Shown one piece after another: positions 55,141 through 64,000 of a DNA stretch of 64,000 nt (position 1 is the stretch's first letter; every line of letters begins with the position of its first letter). Both the position numbers and the translations under genes were made by a program. Source of the stretch: Physcia stellaris (Eukaryota > Ascomycota > Lecanoromycetes > Caliciales > Physciaceae); contig JABSSW010000003.1 of NCBI GenBank assembly GCA_018902385.1, positions 868,001 through 932,000 of the forward strand. The letters run 5' to 3'. The notes beneath the pieces are model-generated. The model saw only the letters and a list, made by a program, of their open reading frames with translations, was not told where the DNA came from and did no database searches.

Positions 55141-57960
55141 ATGAAACGTAATTGTCATGAATTATCGCAATTTTTTGTTTACGTTCAACAACAAATCGAT
55201 TCGATTTTACGAAAATATCGACATTTTGCTAAAACGTATGTAAACGACATAATAGTATTTTCGAATTCGTTAAAGAAACATTTACGACATTTGAATCAAA
55301 TTTTCGTTTTTTTCAAACGTATGAACATAATTTTCAAAATTAGCAAAATTTTTTTTGATTATTTTATCATATCACTGCTAAATCAACGAGTCGATAGTTT
55401 GAGATTGACTATCGCGACGAATAAATTTGAGATTATTTTCGCTTTAATTTTCTTTCAAACTTTTAAACAGTTGAAAATTTATTTAAACAAAATCGAATGA
55501 TTGCGTCAATACGTATCATACTATGCTCAAAAAACGTTGTCATTACAAAAACGTAAAACTCGTTTGTTACGTCATGCATTTAACAAAAAACGATTTCGTC
55601 AACAACATAATCGACGTATTTCAGTCGATGATTCGTCGTCGATCGAGATAAACGCTTTTAATCAATTACAAAGCGTTTTTAATCGATCAACGTTTCTGAT
55701 TCATTTCGACAAAATTAAAATTTTGTATATCGACGTGAACGTCAGCAAAAAGCGCGATTTTGACATTATGATTTATCACGTTAAATTTAAAAACGAACAG
55801 AAAATGATTGTTATCAACATTTCGTTCAAGCGAACGAACGTCGAATTCATTATGTTTTTAAACAAAATACTATCGTCAGCAGAATTTCGTTATTGATCAA
55901 CGAAACTGAAAATGACATCACTAATATGATTTGTTCGTAAATTTCGTTTGATGATCATGAACAATCAACATTCAATTGTCATTTACATCGATCACGTCGC
56001 AAATTCGATTATTGTCAATCAAATTAAATTGACATTCAGCAATGTGAATAAATTGAATTTCAAATTAATAAAAGTCAACATTTATTTTTTTCAATTTCGT
56101 TTTCGAATTTTTCATAAAGTTGAAAAATCTAATATCGTATCAAACGTTTTAAATCGATTTTCAATCGTACGTCATTTCAATTCAGATACAAAAATCGATA
56201 ATTTTGATTTGAAAATTTATCATTTTCACATCGATAAATCAGATTTCAATGAAAACTCGATACGAATTACGTTAATCGAAATGTCATCGAATTTTCGCAA
56301 GAAACTCATCATCGAATATCAAAAAAACGTTAATTGAAAAATCATTTTCGATTTGTTGAAACGTTTTGTCAACGACGACGTTAAAAATCGATTATCAAAC
56401 AAAAAATCGACGATTATCGAAAAAATGTCAAATGCGAAATCATTCACGATCATTTTCACGTCGACATTTTTTAACGAAAACGAAATCACAAAAATCGTCA
56501 TTTTTGTGTCGTTTACAACGTTCGTTTCGTCGTCGAATAAAGTCACGATGTCAAATAAAAAATCATTTTCGAATTCAACATATTTGATTTTTAAAATCGA
56601 TTTTCAATTTATCGACGATTTTATTTATTATGTAAAAAACGATCAATCTAAACTATGCATATCGGAAAATAGTATACACGACGTGTTCAAATTAGCACAT
56701 GACGACAATTTTCATGTCGATCATCATCGAGTTTACGATCGATTAAAAACAATTTACGTACGACGATTTTTCAAACGATTAATCAATTACATTCGTCATT
56801 GTTTTTCGTGTCAGTTGAATCAAACTAAACGACATAAATTTTATGAAAAATTAACATCGATAAGTATTTTCAACATGTTTTATCACACGATATCGATTGA
56901 TTTTGTATTGATTTTATTTAAACAAAATCACGAATTCGACTGTTTCATGTTCGTTATTGACAAATTCATTCGAAAAACATTATTGATTCAAAAAAAAAAC
57001 ACATGATCAATCGACGAATGAACAAACGTTTTGATCGATCGACTGTTGTTGTTGACAAATTGAAATATTTCAACAGAAATCATTTTCGATCGAAATCGAA
57101 AATTCTGTTTCGATTTTTGACGAGTCATGTTCAAACGTTTAAGCATTAATTTATTCATGAACACGATTTATTATTCACAAACGAACGATCAATCGAAACG
57201 TACAAATCAAACAATGAAAATTGCGTTTCGATTTTTTATTATCGTCAATTTCAATATAAATTGAATGAACGCGTTGTCAATTTTGCAATTCAATTTGAAC
57301 AACAATGTACATGCAATCATCGAAAAATTTTTCAATCAAATCGTTATCGATTTTCAATTCAAAAAAATTATGATCGCGATAATCGTGTCATTTGTTTTAC
57401 GACAATCGTCAAACACGATTATTTCAATCGCTAAATCGAAATTCGAAAAAAATCGTTTTGTTTTTTAAAAGAAAATTGACGAAATCATCGTCTTCGCGAC
57501 AGCAAAAATTAAAATTTTTTATGACAAACGTCATCAACATTTGAAATTTAATTTCGAAAATAAAACGTATTTTCGTTTGCATCACGAATATTTTTTCTCG
57601 TTTCAAATCAATGCTAAACTGTCTAATCAAAAAATCGAGTCGTTTTTGATAAAACGCAAAATAAAAAAGTTTGTTTACGAACTGAATTTGTCGTTCAAAT
57701 GACAAATTCATTTAGTCATATTCATCATGCAATTGAAATCGACGTCAAAAAACGTCGATTTTTATAATCGATTTCGTTCGAATCATTTCGACGTCGTCGA
57801 GATAAAAAACACATTTAACATTTTTTGAAAAAAGTTTTACGAGATAAAAAAGTTGATGAAAGAAAGAAATCGAAAATACGACAAAATCAAAATAGTGAAA
57901 TATTTGATAAAATGATTAGATTATGAATTTGAATTTGATGAATGAAAATCATTGTCAGTT
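55141..57960 (+). pseudogene. E3 reverse transcriptase, RNase H, integrase and chromodomain remnants
   Basis: Reverse transcriptase (FAKTYVNDIIVFSNSLKKHL), RNase H (FLIHFDKIKILYIDVNVSKK), integrase zinc-binding (HDDNFHVDHHRVYDRL, HCFSCQLNQTKRHKFYEKL) and core (FYHTISIDFVLILF), then a chromodomain-like stretch (YEIKKLMKERNRKYDKIKIV). Fossil, many breaks. Confidence 0.85.
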
Positions 57961-59223
57961 TTAACGAATTTCATGACATTGATGAAAAATTACGAAAAAT
58001 TCAATTTTCAATCAATCACATCAATTTCAAACACGATTCGCGTTATCGATTTTATATCATCGATTTTTAACAATTCAAAACGCAAACGAAATAAACTCAG
58101 CAAAATTATCGTCGAAAATCAACAAAAGCGCAAAAAAAATCGATTCAAAAAAATCAACGCATTTTGAATAAATGCGTACGTTGATTTCGTCAACGAATAA
58201 ATTTTATCATCATCGTGATTTAAATATTACTAAGCAATTTCGCTCAATATTTTAGCGTTTCGTTTAATAAACATTGTCGCGTCGTTAATCGAATATCGCG
58301 AATTTTCATTTTGAATTTTCATTTTGAATTCTCATTTCGAATTATCATTTTTATTTTTTATTTTGATTTTGCTCGTCGCTAAAACTGATTTATCGTTATT
58401 CAAATATGATTACATTCAATTTTCAACATCGTCAAATGCATTTTTTAATTAGTTTTAATTGAAACACGTCAATCGTTCTCGAAATTGCAAAAATGTTTCA
58501 CGATTGATTTGTACATCAAACATTTTTCGAATACGATTTTTATAATGTGCGTTCATTCAGTAAAAATTCAATTTGATTGAATGCATTGTCAAAAAAAATA
58601 ATATTTTTCGACGATCTTTTTTGAATCGTGAAAAACAAATACGACATTTTCGACAAAATCAAAAAATAACGTTTTTCGACTGATTTTGTTAGCAAAGAAA
58701 AAATTCATGATAATCGTTCGCATAAAAAAAAAATCGTCAAATACAATGACGACGCAAAAACGTGATATTATCGTCAAACGTTTACTCAAAACGACGACTC
58801 ATATATTTTGTGAAAAAATGAAAACGAAATGACATATGATAATTTATCGAGAAATCAGCGTGATATCATAGCAAAATTGTCGATCGCAATGCAAAATAAC
58901 AATGATTTTATCGTTGTTGAATTCAACGATGCATTAATCATAAATTTTGACAACACGTTTGATTTCGACTCAATCAATTTTGTCAATTTCAATATTGTTT
59001 TTGCTATCGTCAATAACAGCAAAACAAAACAAACATTTTCAATCGTCAATAACAACAAAATCAAGTCGATATTTTCAATCGTCGCTAACAAAAACGACGA
59101 CGACGATGAAAAAATGTCAATCAGCAAACTCAACAAAATTCAAAAAAAAAAAAAATCAAAAAATTTGCAAACAATGCAATCAAACGACGCAAAAAAACAA
59201 AACTATTAATTCGTCGAAACAAA

Positions 59224-59886
59224 TTGATGAATGAGAAAATTCTTGAAAACGAAATTCTGATAAAGAAATCGACAAACAATCAAAAAAAATCGAAAAAATC
59301 GAAAAAATTTGAAAACGACGAGAACGTTGATAACGCGCAAATCAACAAAAAGATAATATTCGAAAAAAACATGAAATCAATCGACATTGACAAAGCAATT
59401 GACAAAAATATCAAAATTGATTTCATCAAAACGTTCAAATCGAAAAAAAATGAAAATGACGACGAACTGTTCACTGATATTCAATTGAGCAAATTTCGAT
59501 ATCATGATTTTTTGCTCAACGAAAAACTAAAAAACGTCGAAACTTTTTTGAATTTCGCACGAAAATTCGACAATCAAATTTTTGAACTATTTCAACGTAT
59601 CGAGATCATTCTAACAGATTTCGATGAATGTACGATGTCAATTGTTGAAAAAATCGCAATCGACGAATTTATCGAAACGTATCGAATTTGTCGAAATCAA
59701 AAAACGAAAATGAAAATTACATTGATCAACAAACGTTCTGATTTAATCAAATTGATAATTCAACATATCGACTCAATCGTCAAAAATGTTGATCGCAATT
59801 TTCTAAACGTTTATTACGTCGTCGTTTGCGAAAAACGTTTTCGATCGAACATTAACATCGAACACGATATTTTCAAAGAATACTGA
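59224..59886 (+). CDS. E3 extra 3' ORF of unknown function (fossil)
   Basis: A 220-residue open frame lies downstream of the chromodomain and upstream of the right LTR, a place that usually holds only a short untranslated region in Gypsy elements. It is Lys/Asn/Asp-rich at the start, with a more globular second half (RYHDFLLNEKLKNVETFLNF, ELFQRIEIILTDFDECTM, CRNQKTKMKI). No family is recognised. An adjacent Asn/Ser-rich frame lies at 58829-59209. Composition bias from AT enrichment makes any reading uncertain. Confidence 0.35.
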   Translation: MMNEKILENEILIKKSTNNQKKSKKSKKFENDENVDNAQINKKIIFEKNMKSIDIDKAIDKNIKIDFIKTFKSKKNENDDELFTDIQLSKFRYHDFLLNEKLKNVETFLNFARKFDNQIFELFQRIEIILTDFDECTMSIVEKIAIDEFIETYRICRNQKTKMKITLINKRSDLIKLIIQHIDSIVKNVDRNFLNVYYVVVCEKRFRSNINIEHDIFKEY

Positions 59887-60067
59887 ACAAAAGTTTTAAA
59901 ACTATGAATGATCAAAGCGTTGACGTTGAAACTAGCGAAAACTATGACAAAAAAATCACGAAAAGTTAAAGCGCTGAACTATGACGTTTAACAATGAATA
60001 TGAAACACAAACAAAATGAACATAAAACATCAACGTGAACGCTGAACTTTTTCTCGTTGCGAAATGT

Positions 60068-60211
60068 TGATACGAGCACAGATAATTGCTTGATGATTGC
60101 TAATTCGCATTAAACTGACTAGCTGTATTTAAGAAAATTTCTATTTTAGTTAGCAATTCAATTCACTTATCATCGATTGATACTGATTTTTAATAGCTGA
60201 TTACTTTAACA
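60068..60211 (+). repeat. E3 right LTR, 144 bp
   Basis: Pairs with 50421-50564. Followed by target duplication TATAC. Confidence 0.93.
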
Positions 60212-60296
60212 TATACAGATTTAGAAATTTTTGTTACAAAACAGATGAAAAAATTTTGATCATCTCAAAAAATTTCGATGCTAAAAAAAAAACGCA

Positions 60297-60591
60297 TGTA
60301 AAACATTCAAAATTCAAATCGACATAAAATATGATCGAATTTCGATAAGATCGAAATATGCATCATGATCACATGCAAAGCAAACATCGAATTCGAAAAA
60401 ATGTTGTTTGCATTTTTTTGTACAACAACAAGCAATAAGTCGAGTGATTTGCAATTGAAATTCTTTATTTTCTTTATTCGTACATTTGTATATAGCGAGA
60501 AAATAGTGACTAGAATTTCTGATTTTTTAGAAATTAGTCTAATTATCAATCAAAAGCTATACATTTTTGATGTTACATTTCGTATTTTACA
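60297..60591 (+). repeat. E4 right LTR, 295 bp
   Basis: Pairs with 44301-44612. Followed by target duplication ATTGT. Confidence 0.9.
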
Positions 60592-60596
60592 ATTGT

Positions 60597-61692
60597 CATT
60601 GATTTCATTTTAATTATGTTCGACGAAATGATCACTATTATGTTCGCAATTTGTAAACATTCTCGTCGAGTCTTATTGATTTTCGACAAAAACATTTATG
60701 AAACGAAAAAATGAATCAACGCATTATTGAACAGATTATTAATCGTCGATTGAAAAATGCTTGAAACTATAATTTTCGATCGTGATTCAAAATTCATGTC
60801 GAATTTCTGACAAATGTTCTTCATCAAATTAAACACGAAATTGCTAATTTCAGTGACATATCATTCGCAAACGAACGATTCGTCAAAACGAATCAATCAA
60901 ATTGTTGAAATTGTTATCAGATATTTCGTCATCGAATTTTCGAACATCGATTACATTTTAGTTTTTTTTGCAATTCAAATTCAATTAAACAACACGTTTA
61001 ACATCGTTACAAATTTATCACTCAATGAAATTATATACGAATTCAAAATCAAAAACGCGATATCGAGTTTGATCGAATTTAACACAACAAATGTACAAAA
61101 TTTGTCAGCTCAACGCATGAAATATCAGCGAAAAATTGTCGATATCACGAATTTTGCAACTGTCAAAATCAAAATATATTATGATTCACGTCATATTTCT
61201 ATTCGACTAAAACAAAATGAAAAAATTTATTTACAATTCAACAAAAATTACAAGCTGTTTGACAAATTAAATTCGAAATTATCTCAACAACGTTGCGAAT
61301 CATTTCGAATTTTTGAACGCATCGAACGTTTTGCGTATCGATTGAAATTGTTATCAACATGACGAATTCATTTCGTTGTGTTTATTGCACAGTTCGAATC
61401 AACATTTGTCGAAATTGATTCTTACAATCGTTCGCGTTTTCATTATTTTGACTTCATTGAAATCGAAAGCGATACGAATCAGTACAAGTCTTATGAGATT
61501 GAGAAATTAATCGAAAAACGAACTAGAAAGTACAACAAAACAGATGAATCGATTATGAATCGAAATATGACGAATGACGATTCATTTTCGAATTACAGAA
61601 CTTTCAAAACTTTATTGAACAATACGAACTCAATCATTCGCATAACTCTGATGATCGCAACGACAAAAAAAAACGAGAAAAAAATAAATTGA
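60597..61692 (+). pseudogene. E1 integrase core and chromodomain remnants
   Basis: The integrase core resumes after E4 (TYHSQTNDSSKRINQIVEIV, NYKLFDKLNSKLSQQRCESF), then a chromodomain start (SYEIEKLIEKRTRKYN) near 61,490-61,540. It closely matches E2 39,141-39,896. Fossil. Confidence 0.82.
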
Positions 61693-61771
61693 TCGTGATA
61701 TGATTACGCATAATAATAGAACATGAAACTCAATAAAAACATTGAAATTTTTTTTTTTTTGATTGACAAAT

Positions 61772-61965
61772 TGTTATGACGCAAAATCAAATTAAATGAT
61801 CTGAATTTAAGTCGAATATTTTTGCAAAACATTTGACAAAAGTTCTGTCATCATTTCATACTAAATGAATGATGATCAGACAACTGACTCGCAATTACTG
61901 TACATAAATTGACATTTTGTTTTTCATAATTTCTAAATCAATCAATACACACTTCACGCATAACA
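61772..61965 (+). repeat. E1 right LTR, 194 bp
   Basis: Pairs with 33215-33408. Followed by target duplication GAAAT. Confidence 0.93.
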
Positions 61966-62188
61966 GAAATCGCATCGTGACAATTTTTTCGTCGAATCAA
62001 AGTTTTATCATCAAATGCTCAAACATGCTAAAATCGTCGATTTTTTACGAGTCATTGACGTGAAAATCAAGACATTACAATCAAAGCAAATCTGAAAAAA
62101 AATATCATGAAATCATGTCAAACAAGCAAAAAAGATTTTTATATTTATCACATGAATATTCAAATACAAATTCGACAATGAGAAATAT

Positions 62189-63173
62189 TTGATAAAGCAC
62201 AAAACTAAATTGTGTGTTCGAAAAAATTTTCAACAAATCGAGCAAGATGTTTACGCAACTACATTAACTATTAAAATTTTTCGAACATTAATGATCATAA
62301 TTACAATTTTCGATTTGAGCATTCGTCAATATGACGCAATCAATGCATTCGCAAATAGCGATATCGACGAATTCATTTATTGCAAATCGTTTGACAATTG
62401 AAAAAAAACAAACAATGTGTTATTTTTTCTATTGAAAACATTATACGAATTGAAACAGTTTTCAACATTATGATATCGACATTTCTCGATCATTTTTAAC
62501 AATTTAAATCTGAAACAAATGTTCGACATCGAATGTTTATTTATGTGCGATTACATGATTTTATTTTTTCGTAAACGATATAGCAATCATGTATTATTTT
62601 CAATATTTCAAACAAATCGACGTCTTCGAAAAAAAACTTTTCGAAATTTACGAAATGAAAAACATGAACGAAATCGAATGATTTTTCAATATTCGCATTA
62701 CACGCGATAAAAAACAACAAACAACGTCATTTTGTCAGAACAGTTACATCGATAAATTCATCAATAAATTCAATATCAATATGAACAAAAAAGAATCAAA
62801 GTCATCTATAGTCAATTATATTTCGATGATAAAGAATGAAAATAATGTTATTTCACAGAAAATTCACATGTATCAGCAGAAAATTGATTCGATCAATTTC
62901 GTTGCAACAATCATTCGATCAAATGTGATCGTTGTTGCATCATTACTATCTGAATATTTTACGAATTCATTTAAACATCATGCGAAACAAACGACTCGAA
63001 CGCTAAAATATTTGACTCACATCAAATATTACGTCATTGTTTACAAAAATCAAACAAATCATGAAATCATCATTTTTTTAATCTCGTCAAATGCGTCATT
63101 CGCAAACGATTTAGACATTCGTCAAAATTCAAATGAATATTGTTTCATGTTTTTCGACGATTTCATCGATTGA
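62189..63173 (+). pseudogene. E0 Copia reverse transcriptase and RNase H remnants
   Basis: Copia reverse-transcriptase words are clear (LCVRKNFQQIEQDVYATTL, FDLSIRQYDAINAFANSDID), then MFDIECLFMCDYMILFF, and an RNase H stretch near 62,940-63,170 (TTRTLKYLTHIKYYVIVY, NASFANDLDIRQNSNEY). This right arm of E0 confirms that the two outer LTRs belong to one Copia element. Fossil. Confidence 0.85.
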
Positions 63174-63668
63174 AAAATCACAAAACAAAAAACAATCACA
63201 ATTAATTTCATCGAAATCGAATTGTTGATTATGTCAATGACGATCAACATCAAAATGTGATGAAATCGTTTTTTTGAATCAATACAAATGAACATGAAAA
63301 AATTTATTCACATTCAATGCGATAATCGTCAAATTATACGAACGTTTACTATGTCAGCGATCAAATTAATCATTAAATTACGTCATGTCGATATACATCG
63401 TCACTAATTACGTCAGAAAATGCAAAAGAACACGATCAACATTCAATGAACTTTTACAACGAATATTTTGATCGATGATTTCATCAAAATTCTATCATCT
63501 CAGAAGCAGAAAGCATTCGTGAAACTGATTGATTTAAAATTTATTTCGATATCAAAATCGAAAAAGAACAACGAATTCGATCAATCAAAAACCGAATAAG
63601 TCACATCGAAAAATGGATAAAACATCAAGAATAGAACGAAATATCAGATATTTTCTTTTAAAGAGATG

Positions 63669-63812
63669 TGTAGAACTAGATGGCCAATCAGGAACCGCCA
63701 AAAGCTTAATAACTAGTGCGCACTCCAATGACATTAGATGCTAGAAACCATGTAAATTAGCACTTCATAGAACAACATGCAATCAATGACTTACCTATCC
63801 AGAAGTCTTACA
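63669..63812 (+). repeat. E0 right LTR, 144 bp
   Basis: Direct copy of 23702-23845 with nine transitions. Followed by target duplication ATGCG at 63813-63817. Confidence 0.95.
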
Positions 63813-64000
63813 ATGCGGCATTTTTCTTTTTATCTCATCACATTGTCCTTTATAGTCCCCCCCTAAATAGCCACAACACCATCTTAATTATGTAAAGGCT
63901 TCATACATGGGTATTATCACGTATCATACTGACATAAGATATCGGACCTCTTCGTGTAAGCCGGGTCAAATCTTACCCCGAAAGCTGACAATTAACTCAA
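63813..64000. other. Host DNA right of the insertion
   Basis: Base composition returns toward normal. No gene is seen in the remaining 188 bases. Confidence 0.6.

Larger units (their letters stand above)
50421..60211 (+). mobile_element. E3: Ty3/Gypsy chromovirus inserted in E4
   Basis: LTRs of 144 bp at 50421-50564 and 60068-60211 (TGATACGA...), with duplication TATAC (50416-50420, 60212-60216). Total 9,791 bp, with no nested insertion seen. Plus-strand remnants in order: gag (to about 53,300), a C2H2-like finger (near 53,475-53,540), protease (53,711 on), reverse transcriptase (55,141-55,500), RNase H (55,501-55,900), integrase (56,353-57,700) and chromodomain (about 57,840-57,960). A further 2.1-kb region with an ORF precedes the right LTR. 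Primer remnant TGATAACATCAT at 50567. The LTRs differ at about 11 positions, all transitions at CpT. Broken. Confidence 0.92.
44301..60591 (+). mobile_element. E4: Ty3/Gypsy element inserted in the E1 integrase
   Basis: LTRs at 44301-44612 (312 bp) and 60297-60591 (295 bp), with TGTAAAAC...TTTTACA ends, and duplication ATTGT (44296-44300, 60592-60596). Its own DNA without E3 is about 6.5 kb. Plus-strand remnants in order: gag, protease (about 45,940-46,160), reverse transcriptase (46,248-47,100), RNase H (47,262-48,060) and integrase (48,144-49,372). The primer site differs from that of E1 and E3. Broken in many places. Confidence 0.9.
33215..61965 (+). mobile_element. E1: Ty3/Gypsy chromovirus, interrupted by four younger insertions
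   Basis: LTRs of 194 bp (TGTTATGAC...GCATAACA) and the duplication GAAAT (33210-33214, 61966-61970) define the element inside E0. Its own DNA, about 7.4 kb, lies in four pieces around E2, the TRIM-like element and E4/E3: 33215-37347, 40321-41395, 43450-44295 and 60597-61965. Plus-strand remnants come in Gypsy order: gag with a C2H2-like finger, protease, reverse transcriptase/RNase H, integrase and chromodomain. A primer-site remnant TGATAGCATCAT begins 2 nt after the left LTR. The element is broken in many places. The LTRs differ at about 14 positions, all transitions. Confidence 0.92.
23702..63812 (+). mobile_element. E0: Ty1/Copia LTR retrotransposon hosting a 40-kb nest
   Basis: Terminal direct repeats of 144 bp (TGTAGAAC...TTACA) at both ends, and the 5-bp duplication ATGCG at 23697-23701 and 63813-63817, define one insertion of 40,111 bp. 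Without nested elements its own DNA is about 5.1 kb, normal for Copia: 23702-26494, 32727-33209 and 61971-63812. Remnants lie in Copia order on the plus strand: gag, protease, integrase, then reverse transcriptase and RNase H. A purine tract (AAAGAGATG) abuts the right LTR. The coding parts are broken in many places and very AT-rich. The LTRs differ at 9 of 144 positions, all transitions, so age from divergence would mostly measure hypermutation. Confidence 0.93.

Noticed and set aside
50421-60211. E3 and E0 as the same family because both LTRs are 144 bp
   Set aside because: The LTR sequences are unrelated, and the internal order shows E3 is Gypsy while E0 is Copia.
23846-63668. AT-rich block as a centromere or true intergenic isochore
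   Set aside because: The AT richness is explained by hypermutated retrotransposon copies with traceable ends. Position alone cannot show a centromere.
23702-63812. A giant Starship-like or other cargo-carrying mobile element
   Set aside because: No DUF3435 tyrosine-recombinase captain or host-like cargo genes were seen. The ends are 144-bp LTRs with a 5-bp duplication, and the interior resolves into seven LTR elements.
1-64000. tRNA, rRNA or CRISPR features
   Set aside because: No cloverleaf with A and B boxes, no rRNA core and no regularly spaced repeat array was found by reading. Short TTCGAA-type words near 23,850 are not enough for a tRNA.

Overview
The window comes from a filamentous ascomycete (Pezizomycotina). 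The host genes have short introns (about 50-100 nt) with GT...CTRAC...AG signals. They encode typical ascomycete proteins: an Fhl1-type FHA/forkhead regulator, an AtfA-type bZIP factor, ESCRT-III Snf7, the telomere protein Ten1, a GPI-anchored cell-wall protein with a PIR-type cysteine domain, a FrnE/DsbA-like protein and a 2OG-Fe(II) dioxygenase. The sequence does not fix the class or genus.

Positions 1-23,701 are gene-bearing DNA of ordinary base composition. In order they hold: a secreted SGNH-hydrolase relative that has lost its catalytic residues (minus strand); a long gene-poor stretch; the GPI-anchored wall protein; a decayed coding stretch; the FrnE-like gene; a prolyl-4-hydroxylase-like gene with a very large second intron; fhl1; snf7; a 2.3-kb Tc1/mariner-type DNA transposon with perfect 97-bp inverted repeats, a decayed transposase and a second, passenger-like ORF; ten1; and atfA.

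Positions 23,702-63,812 are one 40,111-bp insertion, bounded by a 5-bp target duplication (ATGCG) and 144-bp LTRs. It is a Ty1/Copia element that was hit repeatedly. A Ty3/Gypsy chromovirus (E1) entered it. E1 was then hit by a shorter copy of its own family (E2), by a 2-kb TRIM-like element, and by another Gypsy element (E4), which was itself hit by a third Gypsy element (E3). A 6.2-kb element carrying gag-like ORFs but no polymerase sits in the Copia left arm. Seven nested insertions, each with LTRs and a readable 5-bp duplication, account for essentially the whole block. The five pol-bearing elements are AT-rich fossils with many breaks. The two short non-autonomous elements are nearly unmutated and young.

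Three points stand out. First, the LTR pairs differ almost only by transitions at C followed by a pyrimidine (CpC and CpT), not at CpA as in classical RIP. Second, the two young non-autonomous elements encode related proteins that share a PCNA-binding-like octapeptide and a second short conserved motif. Third, the smaller one shares LTR tips and primer-binding site with the Gypsy chromoviruses, suggesting mobilisation in trans. Splice sites were chosen by hand from frame and family resemblance. Counts of differences were made by eye.
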